Shown here: positions 1 to 6,874 of the stretch, in pieces | How the letters are laid out: each line of letters starts with the position of its first letter | How positions within the stretch are numbered: position 1 is the first letter of the stretch | Assembly (NCBI RefSeq): GCF_003946205.1 | Contig: NZ_RHOS01000006.1 | Location: 62,001 to 126,000, forward strand | Origin: Companilactobacillus keshanensis | GTDB lineage: Bacteria; Bacillota; Bacilli; Lactobacillales; Lactobacillaceae | Reading direction: 5' to 3' | Length of the DNA stretch: 64,000 nucleotides | Position numbers and translations under genes: made by a program | The notes under the pieces: model-generated | What the model was told of the DNA's origin: nothing | Databases searched by the model: none | The model's input: only the letters and a program-made list of their open reading frames with translations

Positions 1-1487
1 TGTAATAGTAGCTTATTGTATGTTTCATTTACCAAAGTATTTTTTGCGGAATTAGTAATTGTCATAGTCTTGATTTTCTTATTACCATTACTAATTTGTG
101 TACTTGATGAAACTAACTTGTTGTGAAGTTTATTATCTATCTTATTCTTAGTACCCTTTGCCACATCAATTTTTTGTACTTGGCGAACTGAATAATCGTA
201 TGTATCTTGCTTAGCAGTAGTGATATTTCCATCTAGTAATGATAAGAATAAAGCAATTCCAATTACCGCACCAACATTTCTTAGAACATTCAAAACATTC
301 TGTCCTGAGGTTAAGTCGGCACCCTGTAATTTATTAATTCCAAGTGATAATGCAGGACCAGCAATGCATCCCACGCCAATTCCAATCAAAATATCAATGA
401 TATAAAGCTGCGACCAACTATTGTCAACGTTGATTTTACTTAGTAAATAGACTCCAACTGCTGTTGACAAGATTCCGACAGTCAAAGGTATTTTAACGTT
501 TATTTTTTCAATAATATTAGTGGCGATTGGTGTGGCTACCAACATGGCGGCTGACATTGGTGTAATTAATAAACCGGCATGCAATTCTGACACACCCATT
601 ATTTTCGTTAAGTATGTGGGCATGATACCTACAAAACTTGCCAAAAAAGTGAAGGATAATAATATCATAATCGTTGATGCAACAAAATTTCTATCTTTAA
701 AAAGTGATAATGGAACAATAGGATCTGACGTGTGTTTGTCGTGGTAAATAAAAGCTACCAATGAAATCAATCCCGTCACGAATGTACCAATTGTTGTTGC
801 ACTAGTCCAACCCCAATTTCTACCTTGAACTAATCCGAGAGTCATTAAAAATAGAGTCAAAGCTATCAACACTGCACCAATGATATCAATTTTTGAAGCT
901 GAAACTTGTTCATTTTTCATTGATAATGTCGCTATATTTATTATTAATACAAGCACTACAACTGGTATATTGATAAGAAATACCCAATGCCAGCCCATGA
1001 ATTGTGCAACTAATCCACCAATAGAAGGTCCAAGTGCTGCTCCCATTGCTTGAGTTGCCGCAAAGATTGAGACTATTTTCCCACGTTGTTTCATGGTGCT
1101 ATGATGAAATTCAATAATCATACCAGAAGGCAACATAACTGCGGCACCAATACTTTGAATAGAGCGACCGATAATTAACATTGTCAAACTTTGAGACATT
1201 CCACTGACTATTGACCCAGCAGCAAACACAATAATTGCTGTATTTAGTAATTTAACATGACCAATTTTGTCTCCTAATCTACCAAACGGAATTAAAAATG
1301 AAGCAAATAATATTGTATATATATTTATTGCCCACGATAGATCCGATAATGATACGTTTAATCCCGATTGAATATCAGGAATTGTAATATTCATTATATT
1401 AGTATCTAGGATAACCATAAAGCCCGTTATTGTCATGGCCACCAATATTAGTTTTTCTTTAAACTTACCTGCATTCTCTGTATACAT
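1..1487 (-). CDS. MFS drug/H+ antiporter, DHA2 (EmrB/QacA) type, C-terminus outside window
   Basis: Integral-membrane exporter of the major facilitator superfamily, 14-helix DHA2 type, expected to expel lipophilic or cationic toxic compounds using the proton gradient. The ATG at 1487 has GGAGG seven bases upstream, and the frame stays open to base 1, so about 495 residues are present and the C-terminus is missing. Seen: motif GRLGDKIGH at residues 69-77 after helix 2, regularly spaced hydrophobic segments, and from about residue 420 a Lys/Asn-rich hydrophilic stretch that fits the loop before the last helix. It is divergent from a TetR-type gene at 1629, the usual arrangement of a pump with its local repressor. 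Family assignment is firm; the substrate cannot be read from the sequence. Confidence 0.88.
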   Translation of the reverse strand, partial: MYTENAGKFKEKLILVAMTITGFMVILDTNIMNITIPDIQSGLNVSLSDLSWAINIYTILFASFLIPFGRLGDKIGHVKLLNTAIIVFAAGSIVSGMSQSLTMLIIGRSIQSIGAAVMLPSGMIIEFHHSTMKQRGKIVSIFAATQAMGAALGPSIGGLVAQFMGWHWVFLINIPVVVLVLIINIATLSMKNEQVSASKIDIIGAVLIALTLFLMTLGLVQGRNWGWTSATTIGTFVTGLISLVAFIYHDKHTSDPIVPLSLFKDRNFVASTIMILLSFTFLASFVGIMPTYLTKIMGVSELHAGLLITPMSAAMLVATPIATNIIEKINVKIPLTVGILSTAVGVYLLSKINVDNSWSQLYIIDILIGIGVGCIAGPALSLGINKLQGADLTSGQNVLNVLRNVGAVIGIALFLSLLDGNITTAKQDTYDYSVRQVQKIDVAKGTKNKIDNKLHNKLVSSSTQISNGNKKIKTMTITNSAKNTLVNETYNKLLL

Positions 1488-1542
1488 GTTTTAGCCTCCG
1501 TCGAGTCGAATTTAGTGTTACATTTGATTCAACCTGATACAC

Positions 1543-1570
1543 TTGTCTCAACTCGAGACCAATATAAAAT
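1543..1570 (+). promoter_or_regulatory. Candidate tetR promoter with overlapping operator
   Basis: Seen: TTGTCT at 1543-1548 and TAAAAT at 1565-1570, 16 bp apart, in front of the regulator gene at 1629. An inverted repeat GTCTC (1545-1549) / GAGAC (1555-1559) overlaps the -35 hexamer. A TetR dimer bound here could repress its own gene and the divergent exporter. Inference only. Confidence 0.35.
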
Positions 1571-1628
1571 AATTCATTCAAAACTACTATTTTTGAGGCT
1601 TATATTTTATGAATTGGAGATACTTGTA

Positions 1629-2201
1629 ATGGATAGAGACAAAACAGTTCAAAATGTAACAAGAATGCAAATTCAAACTAAGATATGGATCAAGGATGCA
1701 CTGCTTGAATTACTAAAAACTTACAATTTCAATGAAATAACGATAAAGCAAATAGTTCTAACCGCTGGAATTTCACGTCCCACTTTTTATCGGTTGTATA
1801 AATCAAAGAATGAAACACTAAAAGAGACTATAAACGATATTTGGTATAAATATTCTCAATCGGTTCACAATCTTGATCCGAAGTCATACAAACAATTACT
1901 ACTGTATGCTTTTGAATATTTCGGTAAAAATCATGATGATTTAAAAATTCTAATCGATTCCGATTTATCTAGTTATTTATCAAAAAGTGCCACTTCCATA
2001 TTCATCAAAGAAATTTCAGATAATCCTGCTATTTGGAGAGAATGGCAATCACCATTAGAAAAAACTATCGGCGTTCAGTTAGGATTTGGTGGAATGATCA
2101 ATGTTCTGTTTAATTGGATTTCAACAGATTGCCGCACCCCCGAAGATAAAATGGTATCTGAAATAATGAAAGTCTTACAAAGTTTAGCTAAGGAAAATTA
2201 A
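1629..2201 (+). CDS. TetR/AcrR-family transcriptional regulator
   Basis: Dimeric DNA-binding repressor, 190 residues. The helix-turn-helix lies at about residues 36-57 (ITIKQIVLTAGISRPTFYRLY), the classic TetR pattern ending in FYRLY; the remaining helical two thirds would bind an inducer and form the dimer. The ATG at 1629 was chosen because GGAG sits nine bases upstream and the TetR domain begins right after it. An in-frame GTG at 1515 would add 38 residues, but they resemble no domain and would overlap the promoter/operator region. The neighbouring divergent DHA2 pump is the probable target. Confidence 0.85.
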   Translation: MDRDKTVQNVTRMQIQTKIWIKDALLELLKTYNFNEITIKQIVLTAGISRPTFYRLYKSKNETLKETINDIWYKYSQSVHNLDPKSYKQLLLYAFEYFGKNHDDLKILIDSDLSSYLSKSATSIFIKEISDNPAIWREWQSPLEKTIGVQLGFGGMINVLFNWISTDCRTPEDKMVSEIMKVLQSLAKEN

Positions 2202-2258
2202 GTAAGAGATGATTTCTAACCTTTTCAACACCAAGTTATCGACCATTCGAAGCGCACA

Positions 2259-2290
2259 AAAAAAGTCGACTTTCAAGTCGGCTTTTAAAA
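2259..2290. terminator. Bidirectional intrinsic terminator
   Basis: Inverted repeat AAAAGTCGACTT (2261-2272) / AAGTCGGCTTTT (2275-2286), A-rich on the left and T-rich on the right. It lies between the converging tetR-type gene and the azoreductase gene, so it can serve both. Confidence 0.75.
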
Positions 2291-2923
2291 TACCCTAGCT
2301 AAGTTTTGAACCTTTTTATAACCTTGATTTAAGATTTTTTGCGTATTGTCTGGATCAAAATCCATCCCTTCTATAAATATGTTCTGGAAGTCAGATACAC
2401 CCATAATATTAAAGATAGTCCTTAAATACCTGTTCCCTAAGTCCAACTCCTTCATTTGAATAATATCCGCACTGTGAAACCGATCCCCACTAGATTGCAG
2501 ATGCAGTGCCTTTTTTGCGTGCAAATTACCTTGTAGTTTTGAATGGTTGTCATATTCAAAAGTATCTGGAATTTGCATGACGAGATCTAAATAACTCTTC
2601 ATTTCTGCTGGAAGAAAAAAATTATACATAGGATTTACAAAAACATACTTGTCTGTAGTAACAAACTCATCAACATATAGTTGCCGGGCCACATTTATCG
2701 CTCGCTCGTGCCTAGTAAATTTGGCTCCACTAGCTTTCTTGTTATATATAGACAGAGCCGTTTCATCAAATGGTAGGCGTGGCTCTTCAGAAACGTAGCG
2801 CTCGATAATTGTATCGTTAGGATTTGATTCTTGATACTCTCTTATGAAGTTTTGATAGAGCTTGATGCTTGTTGATACTTTATCAGTTTTGGGATGAGCA
2901 ATTATGGCTAGAAGTTGTGTCAT
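2285..2923 (-). CDS. FMN-dependent NADH-azoreductase-like flavodoxin-fold protein
   Basis: Cytosolic flavoprotein of the AzoR/NAD(P)H quinone reductase family, 212 residues, which reduces quinones or azo bonds with NADH through FMN. Seen: N-terminal LLAIIAHPKTDKVSTSIKL phosphate-binding loop region, and the family hallmark NPMYNFFLPAEMKSYLDLV, where the PxYNF...P...K.YLD pattern lines the FMN site. The ATG at 2923 is preferred because AAAGGTGAT directly precedes it; an in-frame GTG three codons earlier (2932) would use up that ribosome binding site. Single gene between two terminators. The physiological substrate is unknown; protection against quinone stress is the usual assumption. Confidence 0.85.
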   Translation of the reverse strand: MTQLLAIIAHPKTDKVSTSIKLYQNFIREYQESNPNDTIIERYVSEEPRLPFDETALSIYNKKASGAKFTRHERAINVARQLYVDEFVTTDKYVFVNPMYNFFLPAEMKSYLDLVMQIPDTFEYDNHSKLQGNLHAKKALHLQSSGDRFHSADIIQMKELDLGNRYLRTIFNIMGVSDFQNIFIEGMDFDPDNTQKILNQGYKKVQNLARVF

Positions 2924-2974
2924 GTAAATCACCTTTTTTCTTTATTTTAACAAATTGAGAATTTGGAGATAGAA

Positions 2975-3000
2975 AAAGCACGCCTACATTTGGCGTGTTT
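2975..3000 (-). terminator. Terminator at the leader-distal end of the CRISPR array
   Basis: CACGCC (2979-2984) / GGCGTG (2992-2997) hairpin, followed on the minus strand by a run of five T before the azoreductase gene. It lies directly after the last decayed repeat in the direction of array transcription, so it probably ends the pre-crRNA. Confidence 0.65.
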
Positions 3001-3004
3001 AATT

Positions 3005-3040
3005 ATTTTAATGATGCTGAGTCTTTAAGAGTATGAAAAT
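3005..3040 (-). repeat. Degenerate terminal CRISPR repeat
   Basis: Matches the array consensus at 25 of 36 positions; the best-conserved part is TTTAAGAGTA (3023-3032 on the plus strand). It is separated from the first perfect repeat by a standard 30-nt spacer (3041-3070). Decay at one end marks the leader-distal, oldest end of the array. Confidence 0.85.
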
Positions 3041-4426
3041 AGTTGGCAATCAAGATTAATGTTAGTAATAGTTTTACTATTACTAAATCCTTAAGAGTAC
3101 AAAAACGTGCCAGCTGGTAACTTAATTATCTTCAGAGTTTTACTATTACTAAATCCTTAAGAGTACAAAAACTCACCAAGAATGCGATATTGTTCTAGTG
3201 TTGTTTTACTATTACTAAATCCTTAAGAGTACAAAAACTTAGGATCAGACGGAGTTTTAAAATCATTAGTTTTACTATTACTAAATCCTTAAGAGTACAA
3301 AAACCTCTTCTTAACCTTATTAATCATCATATTTGTTTTACTATTACTAAATCCTTAAGAGTACAAAAACTTGAAATGCTGTAATGTCAGTAGTTTCAAA
3401 GTTTTACTATTACTAAATCCTTAAGAGTACAAAAACCGATTGAATATATCATACCTTTATAATTTCGTTTTACTATTACTAAATCCTTAAGAGTACAAAA
3501 ACTTGAAATGCTGTAATGTCAGTAGTTTCAAAGTTTTACTATTACTAAATCCTTAAGAGTACAAAAACCTCTTCTTAACCTTATTAATCATCATATTTGT
3601 TTTACTATTACTAAATCCTTAAGAGTACAAAAACTCCATATCACGTCCAGATTCAGCTAATACAGTTTTACTATTACTAAATCCTTAAGAGTACAAAAAC
3701 ACGGATCCGATGGGATTGTAGGTACATTATGTTTTACTATTACTAAATCCTTAAGAGTACAAAAACCAATTAACAAATTAGTTTGATTAACAATTCGTTT
3801 TACTATTACTAAATCCTTAAGAGTACAAAAACCAACAGTAGGAAAACTACCATGTGTTTGATGTTTTACTATTACTAAATCCTTAAGAGTACAAAAACAA
3901 TGAAATTCGCTTTTTTTGTGGGTTACTGGTTTTACTATTACTAAATCCTTAAGAGTACAAAAACCCTAGTTTTACACTAGAATACAAAATCAATGTTTTA
4001 CTATTACTAAATCCTTAAGAGTACAAAAACATAAAGATTTCGGTGCTTATAAGTTAGTAAGTTTTACTATTACTAAATCCTTAAGAGTACAAAAACTATG
4101 TGTAAATGAACTGTCATTTAAAAATGGTTTTACTATTACTAAATCCTTAAGAGTACAAAAACTCATCAATCATCTGCTTTACCCCAGTAAATGTTTTACT
4201 ATTACTAAATCCTTAAGAGTACAAAAACATACGTTTGGAACGAAAAGACTGGCGAACCGTTTTACTATTACTAAATCCTTAAGAGTACAAAAACATTTGG
4301 ATTGGAATAATATTCTTGCTATGAGTTTTACTATTACTAAATCCTTAAGAGTACAAAAACTTAGTCCTTACTAAGAAATTGGAAGGGTCAGTTTTACTAT
4401 TACTAAATCCTTAAGAGTACAAAAAC
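3005..4426 (-). CRISPR. Type II-A CRISPR array, 21 perfect 36-bp repeats plus one degenerate repeat, 21 spacers of 30 nt
   Basis: Perfect repeats start at 3071 and recur every 66 bp to 4391-4426; all 21 copies are identical and every spacer is exactly 30 nt. In the transcribed (minus) direction the repeat begins GTTTTTGTACTCTTAAGG and ends AGTAATAGTAAAAC, close to the S. thermophilus CRISPR1 repeat. Polarity is set by three signs: the decayed repeat at the left end (3005-3040), the ATTTGAG leader end at the right, and the cas gene direction. Spacers at 3305-3334 and 3569-3598 are identical to each other, as are those at 3371-3400 and 3503-3532, leaving 19 different spacers. The newest spacer by polarity is 4361-4390. 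No spacer target could be identified by reading alone. Confidence 0.99.
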
Positions 4427-4452
4427 CTCAAATTCAAAAAATCAACACGTTA
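4427..4452 (-). promoter_or_regulatory. CRISPR leader end with type II-A anchor ATTTGAG
   Basis: Only 26 bp lie between the csn2 stop codon and the first repeat. On the minus strand the last seven bases before the repeat are ATTTGAG (4427-4433). From published work on type II-A systems this heptamer is the leader-anchoring sequence that guides Cas1-Cas2 integration. Any leader promoter must lie inside the 3' end of csn2; I found no convincing -35/-10 pair there. Confidence 0.75.
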
Positions 4453-5475
4453 TCAATCCTCCAAAAATTTGGTTTCTGCATCTGTCAGTAACTGATCTTC
4501 AAAACTAAACGACGTCTCGTAGTTTAGAATCTCATTTACTACCTTCAATAATACCAAATCCTTGTTATTAAGAAACAATTTTTCTTTAATTCCAATATAG
4601 GGAATAATTCGCTGCATAGATTCAACAAATTTTTCTTCACTACTATTAAATTCATTAGGATAGTTATTCTTTACAGAATGTAATAACTCATCGGTTGGCA
4701 ATAACTGATCAAATTCATCAGCGGCCACGACAATCTTTTCTAAATCCATTGTATCTATTGGTAAGTTTTCAAGATTATTGCCAATATAAACTACCTTCAA
4801 ATCATATTCACTCAATAACTTTTTTATTTTGATAAAGAAGTTATTTTTTTCATATTGAGAAATAAAACTATCAACATTGTACAAAACTAACCAAGTCGGA
4901 TGGCTATTCTTACTCAATTTTAATTTCAAAAAATTTAAAAATTCATCTAACAAACTTTCAGTATTCATAAATTCCAAGGGATAATTTTTTGAATCCTCTT
5001 GATAATTCAATACCAAAAAATTTTTTAACATCTCTAAATAATTTAGATCCTGAAAATTTATCCGCAAATTATTAGAATAGTCATCTAAGAATTCTTGAAC
5101 TTTAATCTCTAAACGAAAGTTTTCATTATTCATATTCTCAATTGCATGGTCAATATCGAGATCATCATTCAGTTTATTCAGCAACTCATACAATAAGGTA
5201 TCCTTTTTATACTGCATTTGTTGATAAATACTGTCACGATTATTTATAAAGAAAACATCATTATTCTTCACTGAAACCTTCTCATCATCAATGTACAACT
5301 CGATATCATTATCTCCATAAATATTGGAGGTCAATCTGGGGCTGCGATTGAAATAATAATATAAACTGCGAAAAACAGTCCATAATTTTTTATGATCAAT
5401 CCCTGTTAAATAAACAATATCGTCAAAATCAAGATCCAAAAATTTCTGATTTTCTAATTCAATTTTTAATATCAT
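4453..5475 (-). CDS. csn2: CRISPR adaptation protein Csn2, long form
   Basis: Subtype II-A marker protein needed for acquiring new spacers; the family forms a ring around the ends of double-stranded DNA and works with Cas1-Cas2 and Cas9. At 340 residues it belongs to the long form seen beside S. thermophilus CRISPR1-type cas9 rather than the ~220-residue S. pyogenes form. Seen: the N-terminus MILKIELENQKFLDLDFDD followed by a GIDHKKLWTVFRSLYYYFNR segment, and a conserved-looking TWLVLYNVDSFIS core near residue 200. Assignment rests on position (last cas gene, next to the array), size and overall character. The ATG overlaps the cas2 stop (ATGA), so it is translationally coupled. Its 3' end abuts the array leader. 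Confidence 0.88.
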   Translation of the reverse strand: MILKIELENQKFLDLDFDDIVYLTGIDHKKLWTVFRSLYYYFNRSPRLTSNIYGDNDIELYIDDEKVSVKNNDVFFINNRDSIYQQMQYKKDTLLYELLNKLNDDLDIDHAIENMNNENFRLEIKVQEFLDDYSNNLRINFQDLNYLEMLKNFLVLNYQEDSKNYPLEFMNTESLLDEFLNFLKLKLSKNSHPTWLVLYNVDSFISQYEKNNFFIKIKKLLSEYDLKVVYIGNNLENLPIDTMDLEKIVVAADEFDQLLPTDELLHSVKNNYPNEFNSSEEKFVESMQRIIPYIGIKEKLFLNNKDLVLLKVVNEILNYETSFSFEDQLLTDAETKFLED

Positions 5476-5795
5476 ATGATCACCAGATTCTTATTACCAA
5501 CAATCGTTTCTTGTTTGCTCTTACTACCAACAAGAACTTGCATATCTTCAAATTGCTTTTCACTAACGGCCATAAGTCTAATCTCCCCATTTTCCGGTAA
5601 GAAATATTCGATTGCATTTTGATATTTCTTACCAGCTGATCGATTAGGAATTGAACGATAATAAACTGAATATTGCAACATCATAAAACCGTTTCTGATC
5701 AATTCCTTCCTAAAAATTCGGTATTGTCGTTGTTGTTTTGGAGTATCCATTGGTAAATCAAATAAACACATCATTCTCATATTCTGATATTTCAA
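5472..5795 (-). CDS. cas2: CRISPR-associated protein Cas2
   Basis: Small ferredoxin-fold subunit of the Cas1-Cas2 spacer integrase. The 107-residue protein has the type II signature MMCLFDLPMDTPKQQRQYRIFRKELI, with the conserved Asp in LFDLP (about residue 13), and LQYSVYYRSIP. The start is a TTG at 5795, with GGTG seven bases upstream and a 4-base overlap with the cas1 stop; the next in-frame ATG (5780) would delete five residues and has no suitably spaced ribosome binding site. It overlaps csn2 by 4 bases at its other end, so cas1-cas2-csn2 form one tightly coupled unit. Confidence 0.96.
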   Translation of the reverse strand: MKYQNMRMMCLFDLPMDTPKQQRQYRIFRKELIRNGFMMLQYSVYYRSIPNRSAGKKYQNAIEYFLPENGEIRLMAVSEKQFEDMQVLVGSKSKQETIVGNKNLVII

Positions 5796-6700
5796 CTTCC
5801 TTCACCCACGAAATTTTTTAAATCGATATTTGACAAAGATTCTATATCATTAGCTTCTATTGCAGTTATGAAGCTGGTGACAAATTCTTGCATTGAATTA
5901 TCTATCGACATTTTCTTTCCTTTAATTTTGATCTTCTGATTCATAAATTCAATTATTTGGAGTCGTGATTCATAGCTTAAATAGTTTTTTTCACCCAATA
6001 GATTTTGATTGATCCAATAATCCATCAGTGGACGATAAGGTTCCATCAAATCATCAACTAAGTTAAAACTATTAAATTCATTTTTATGAAATATCCCTAA
6101 CATTGTCACTAATCCGTTACCGACTACTATCCTTGCCATACATGATCTTAAAATTGCATATCCAAAGTTCATAGCGGCATTTATAACATTGTCATCTCCA
6201 CGAGTAAAACTCTTTCCATACAGCGAATCAAAATATACTTTAGCAACGTGCCCTTCTCGATTAGTTTTATCACCAACCGCAAGATCAGAAACCAAATCTT
6301 CCATTAATTCAAGACGTTCCTGTTCTACTCCAGTCCATCTGGCAAAAGCTATTTGATTATCCATTTTTTGCTTAATAACACTTTGCCAAATTAAATCTTT
6401 TTGTTCAGTAGTCCAACAAGCCTGTTTTATAACCCTTTTTGCATAATGATGATATTGACCGTAAGGTAAGTAGATACCAACGGGCAAATATTTATCATCA
6501 CAAATTACTAAACCAACATTATTCTGACTTAAACTAGACATCAATTTGGTGGTTATCGAGGTCTTATTCCCCTCAAGTACAACCATTGTGATATCCGATA
6601 ATGGAATATAAAATTTATCGTCCTTCTTTCTAATTTCCAAATTATCCAATCTAAGCCTTAATAAATCGCCTTCCTTAACATGAACTATTCTCCACGCCAT
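5792..6700 (-). CDS. cas1: CRISPR-associated endonuclease Cas1, type II
   Basis: Metal-dependent integrase that inserts new spacers at the leader end, acting as a heterohexamer with Cas2. 302 residues, normal length. Seen: the catalytic Glu in NREGHVAKVYF, the catalytic His in GIFHKNEFNSFNLVDDLMEPYRPLMD and the downstream acidic residues DD and E of the same block. The start ATG at 6700 has AGGAGG upstream. The tracrRNA gene lies between it and cas9. All expected active-site residues are intact, so adaptation looks functional. Confidence 0.98.
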   Translation of the reverse strand: MAWRIVHVKEGDLLRLRLDNLEIRKKDDKFYIPLSDITMVVLEGNKTSITTKLMSSLSQNNVGLVICDDKYLPVGIYLPYGQYHHYAKRVIKQACWTTEQKDLIWQSVIKQKMDNQIAFARWTGVEQERLELMEDLVSDLAVGDKTNREGHVAKVYFDSLYGKSFTRGDDNVINAAMNFGYAILRSCMARIVVGNGLVTMLGIFHKNEFNSFNLVDDLMEPYRPLMDYWINQNLLGEKNYLSYESRLQIIEFMNQKIKIKGKKMSIDNSMQEFVTSFITAIEANDIESLSNIDLKNFVGEGS

Positions 6701-6723
6701 AAGTTATCCTCCTAAATTTTTGT

Positions 6724-6752
6724 AAAAAAAAACCACCTAACAAGTAGGTGGT
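6724..6752 (-). terminator. tracrRNA terminator
   Basis: ACCACCTA / TAGGTGGT stem (6732-6739 with 6745-6752), 5-nt loop, followed on the minus strand by an uninterrupted T run. It ends tracrRNA and would also reduce read-through from cas9 into cas1. Confidence 0.92.
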
Positions 6753-6811
6753 AAATTCGGAATAAATCCTTATTTTTGTAGATCCTTAAGAATTTAGTAA
6801 TAGTAAAACGT
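6724..6811 (-). ncRNA. tracrRNA
   Basis: Trans-activating CRISPR RNA, read on the same strand as cas9 from the cas9-cas1 gap. The anti-repeat (6773-6809) pairs with the crRNA repeat over about 25 bp at the distal side, with one G-U wobble, then an asymmetric bulge (CU against CUAG), then a short lower stem (GUA...UUUUU). Next comes AAGGATTTATTCCGAA, a nexus hairpin (GGA/UCC) with the same AAGG...CCGAA frame as S. thermophilus CRISPR1, then a single terminator hairpin. A -10-like TATATT (6818-6823, minus) sits just upstream; no clear -35 was found. The 5' end is inferred. Confidence 0.9.
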
Positions 6812-6874
6812 CGAATGAATATATTCAAACATATAAGGCGTCCCTTACAAATTAATAGTATCACAAACTATTCA

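Noticed and set aside
220-747. Plus-strand reading frames at the left edge
   Set aside because: They lie antisense to the well-supported DHA2 exporter, show biased Pro/Ile/Thr composition of a reverse-frame shadow, and lack ribosome binding sites.
3041-4390. Self-targeting spacers
   Set aside because: By eye no spacer matches another part of this window; a computed search of the genome would be needed to claim or exclude it.
4440-4560. A leader promoter for the CRISPR array inside csn2 (for example CTGACA at 4483-4488)
   Set aside because: No -10 hexamer at 15-19 bp; all pairings tried were poor, so none is claimed.
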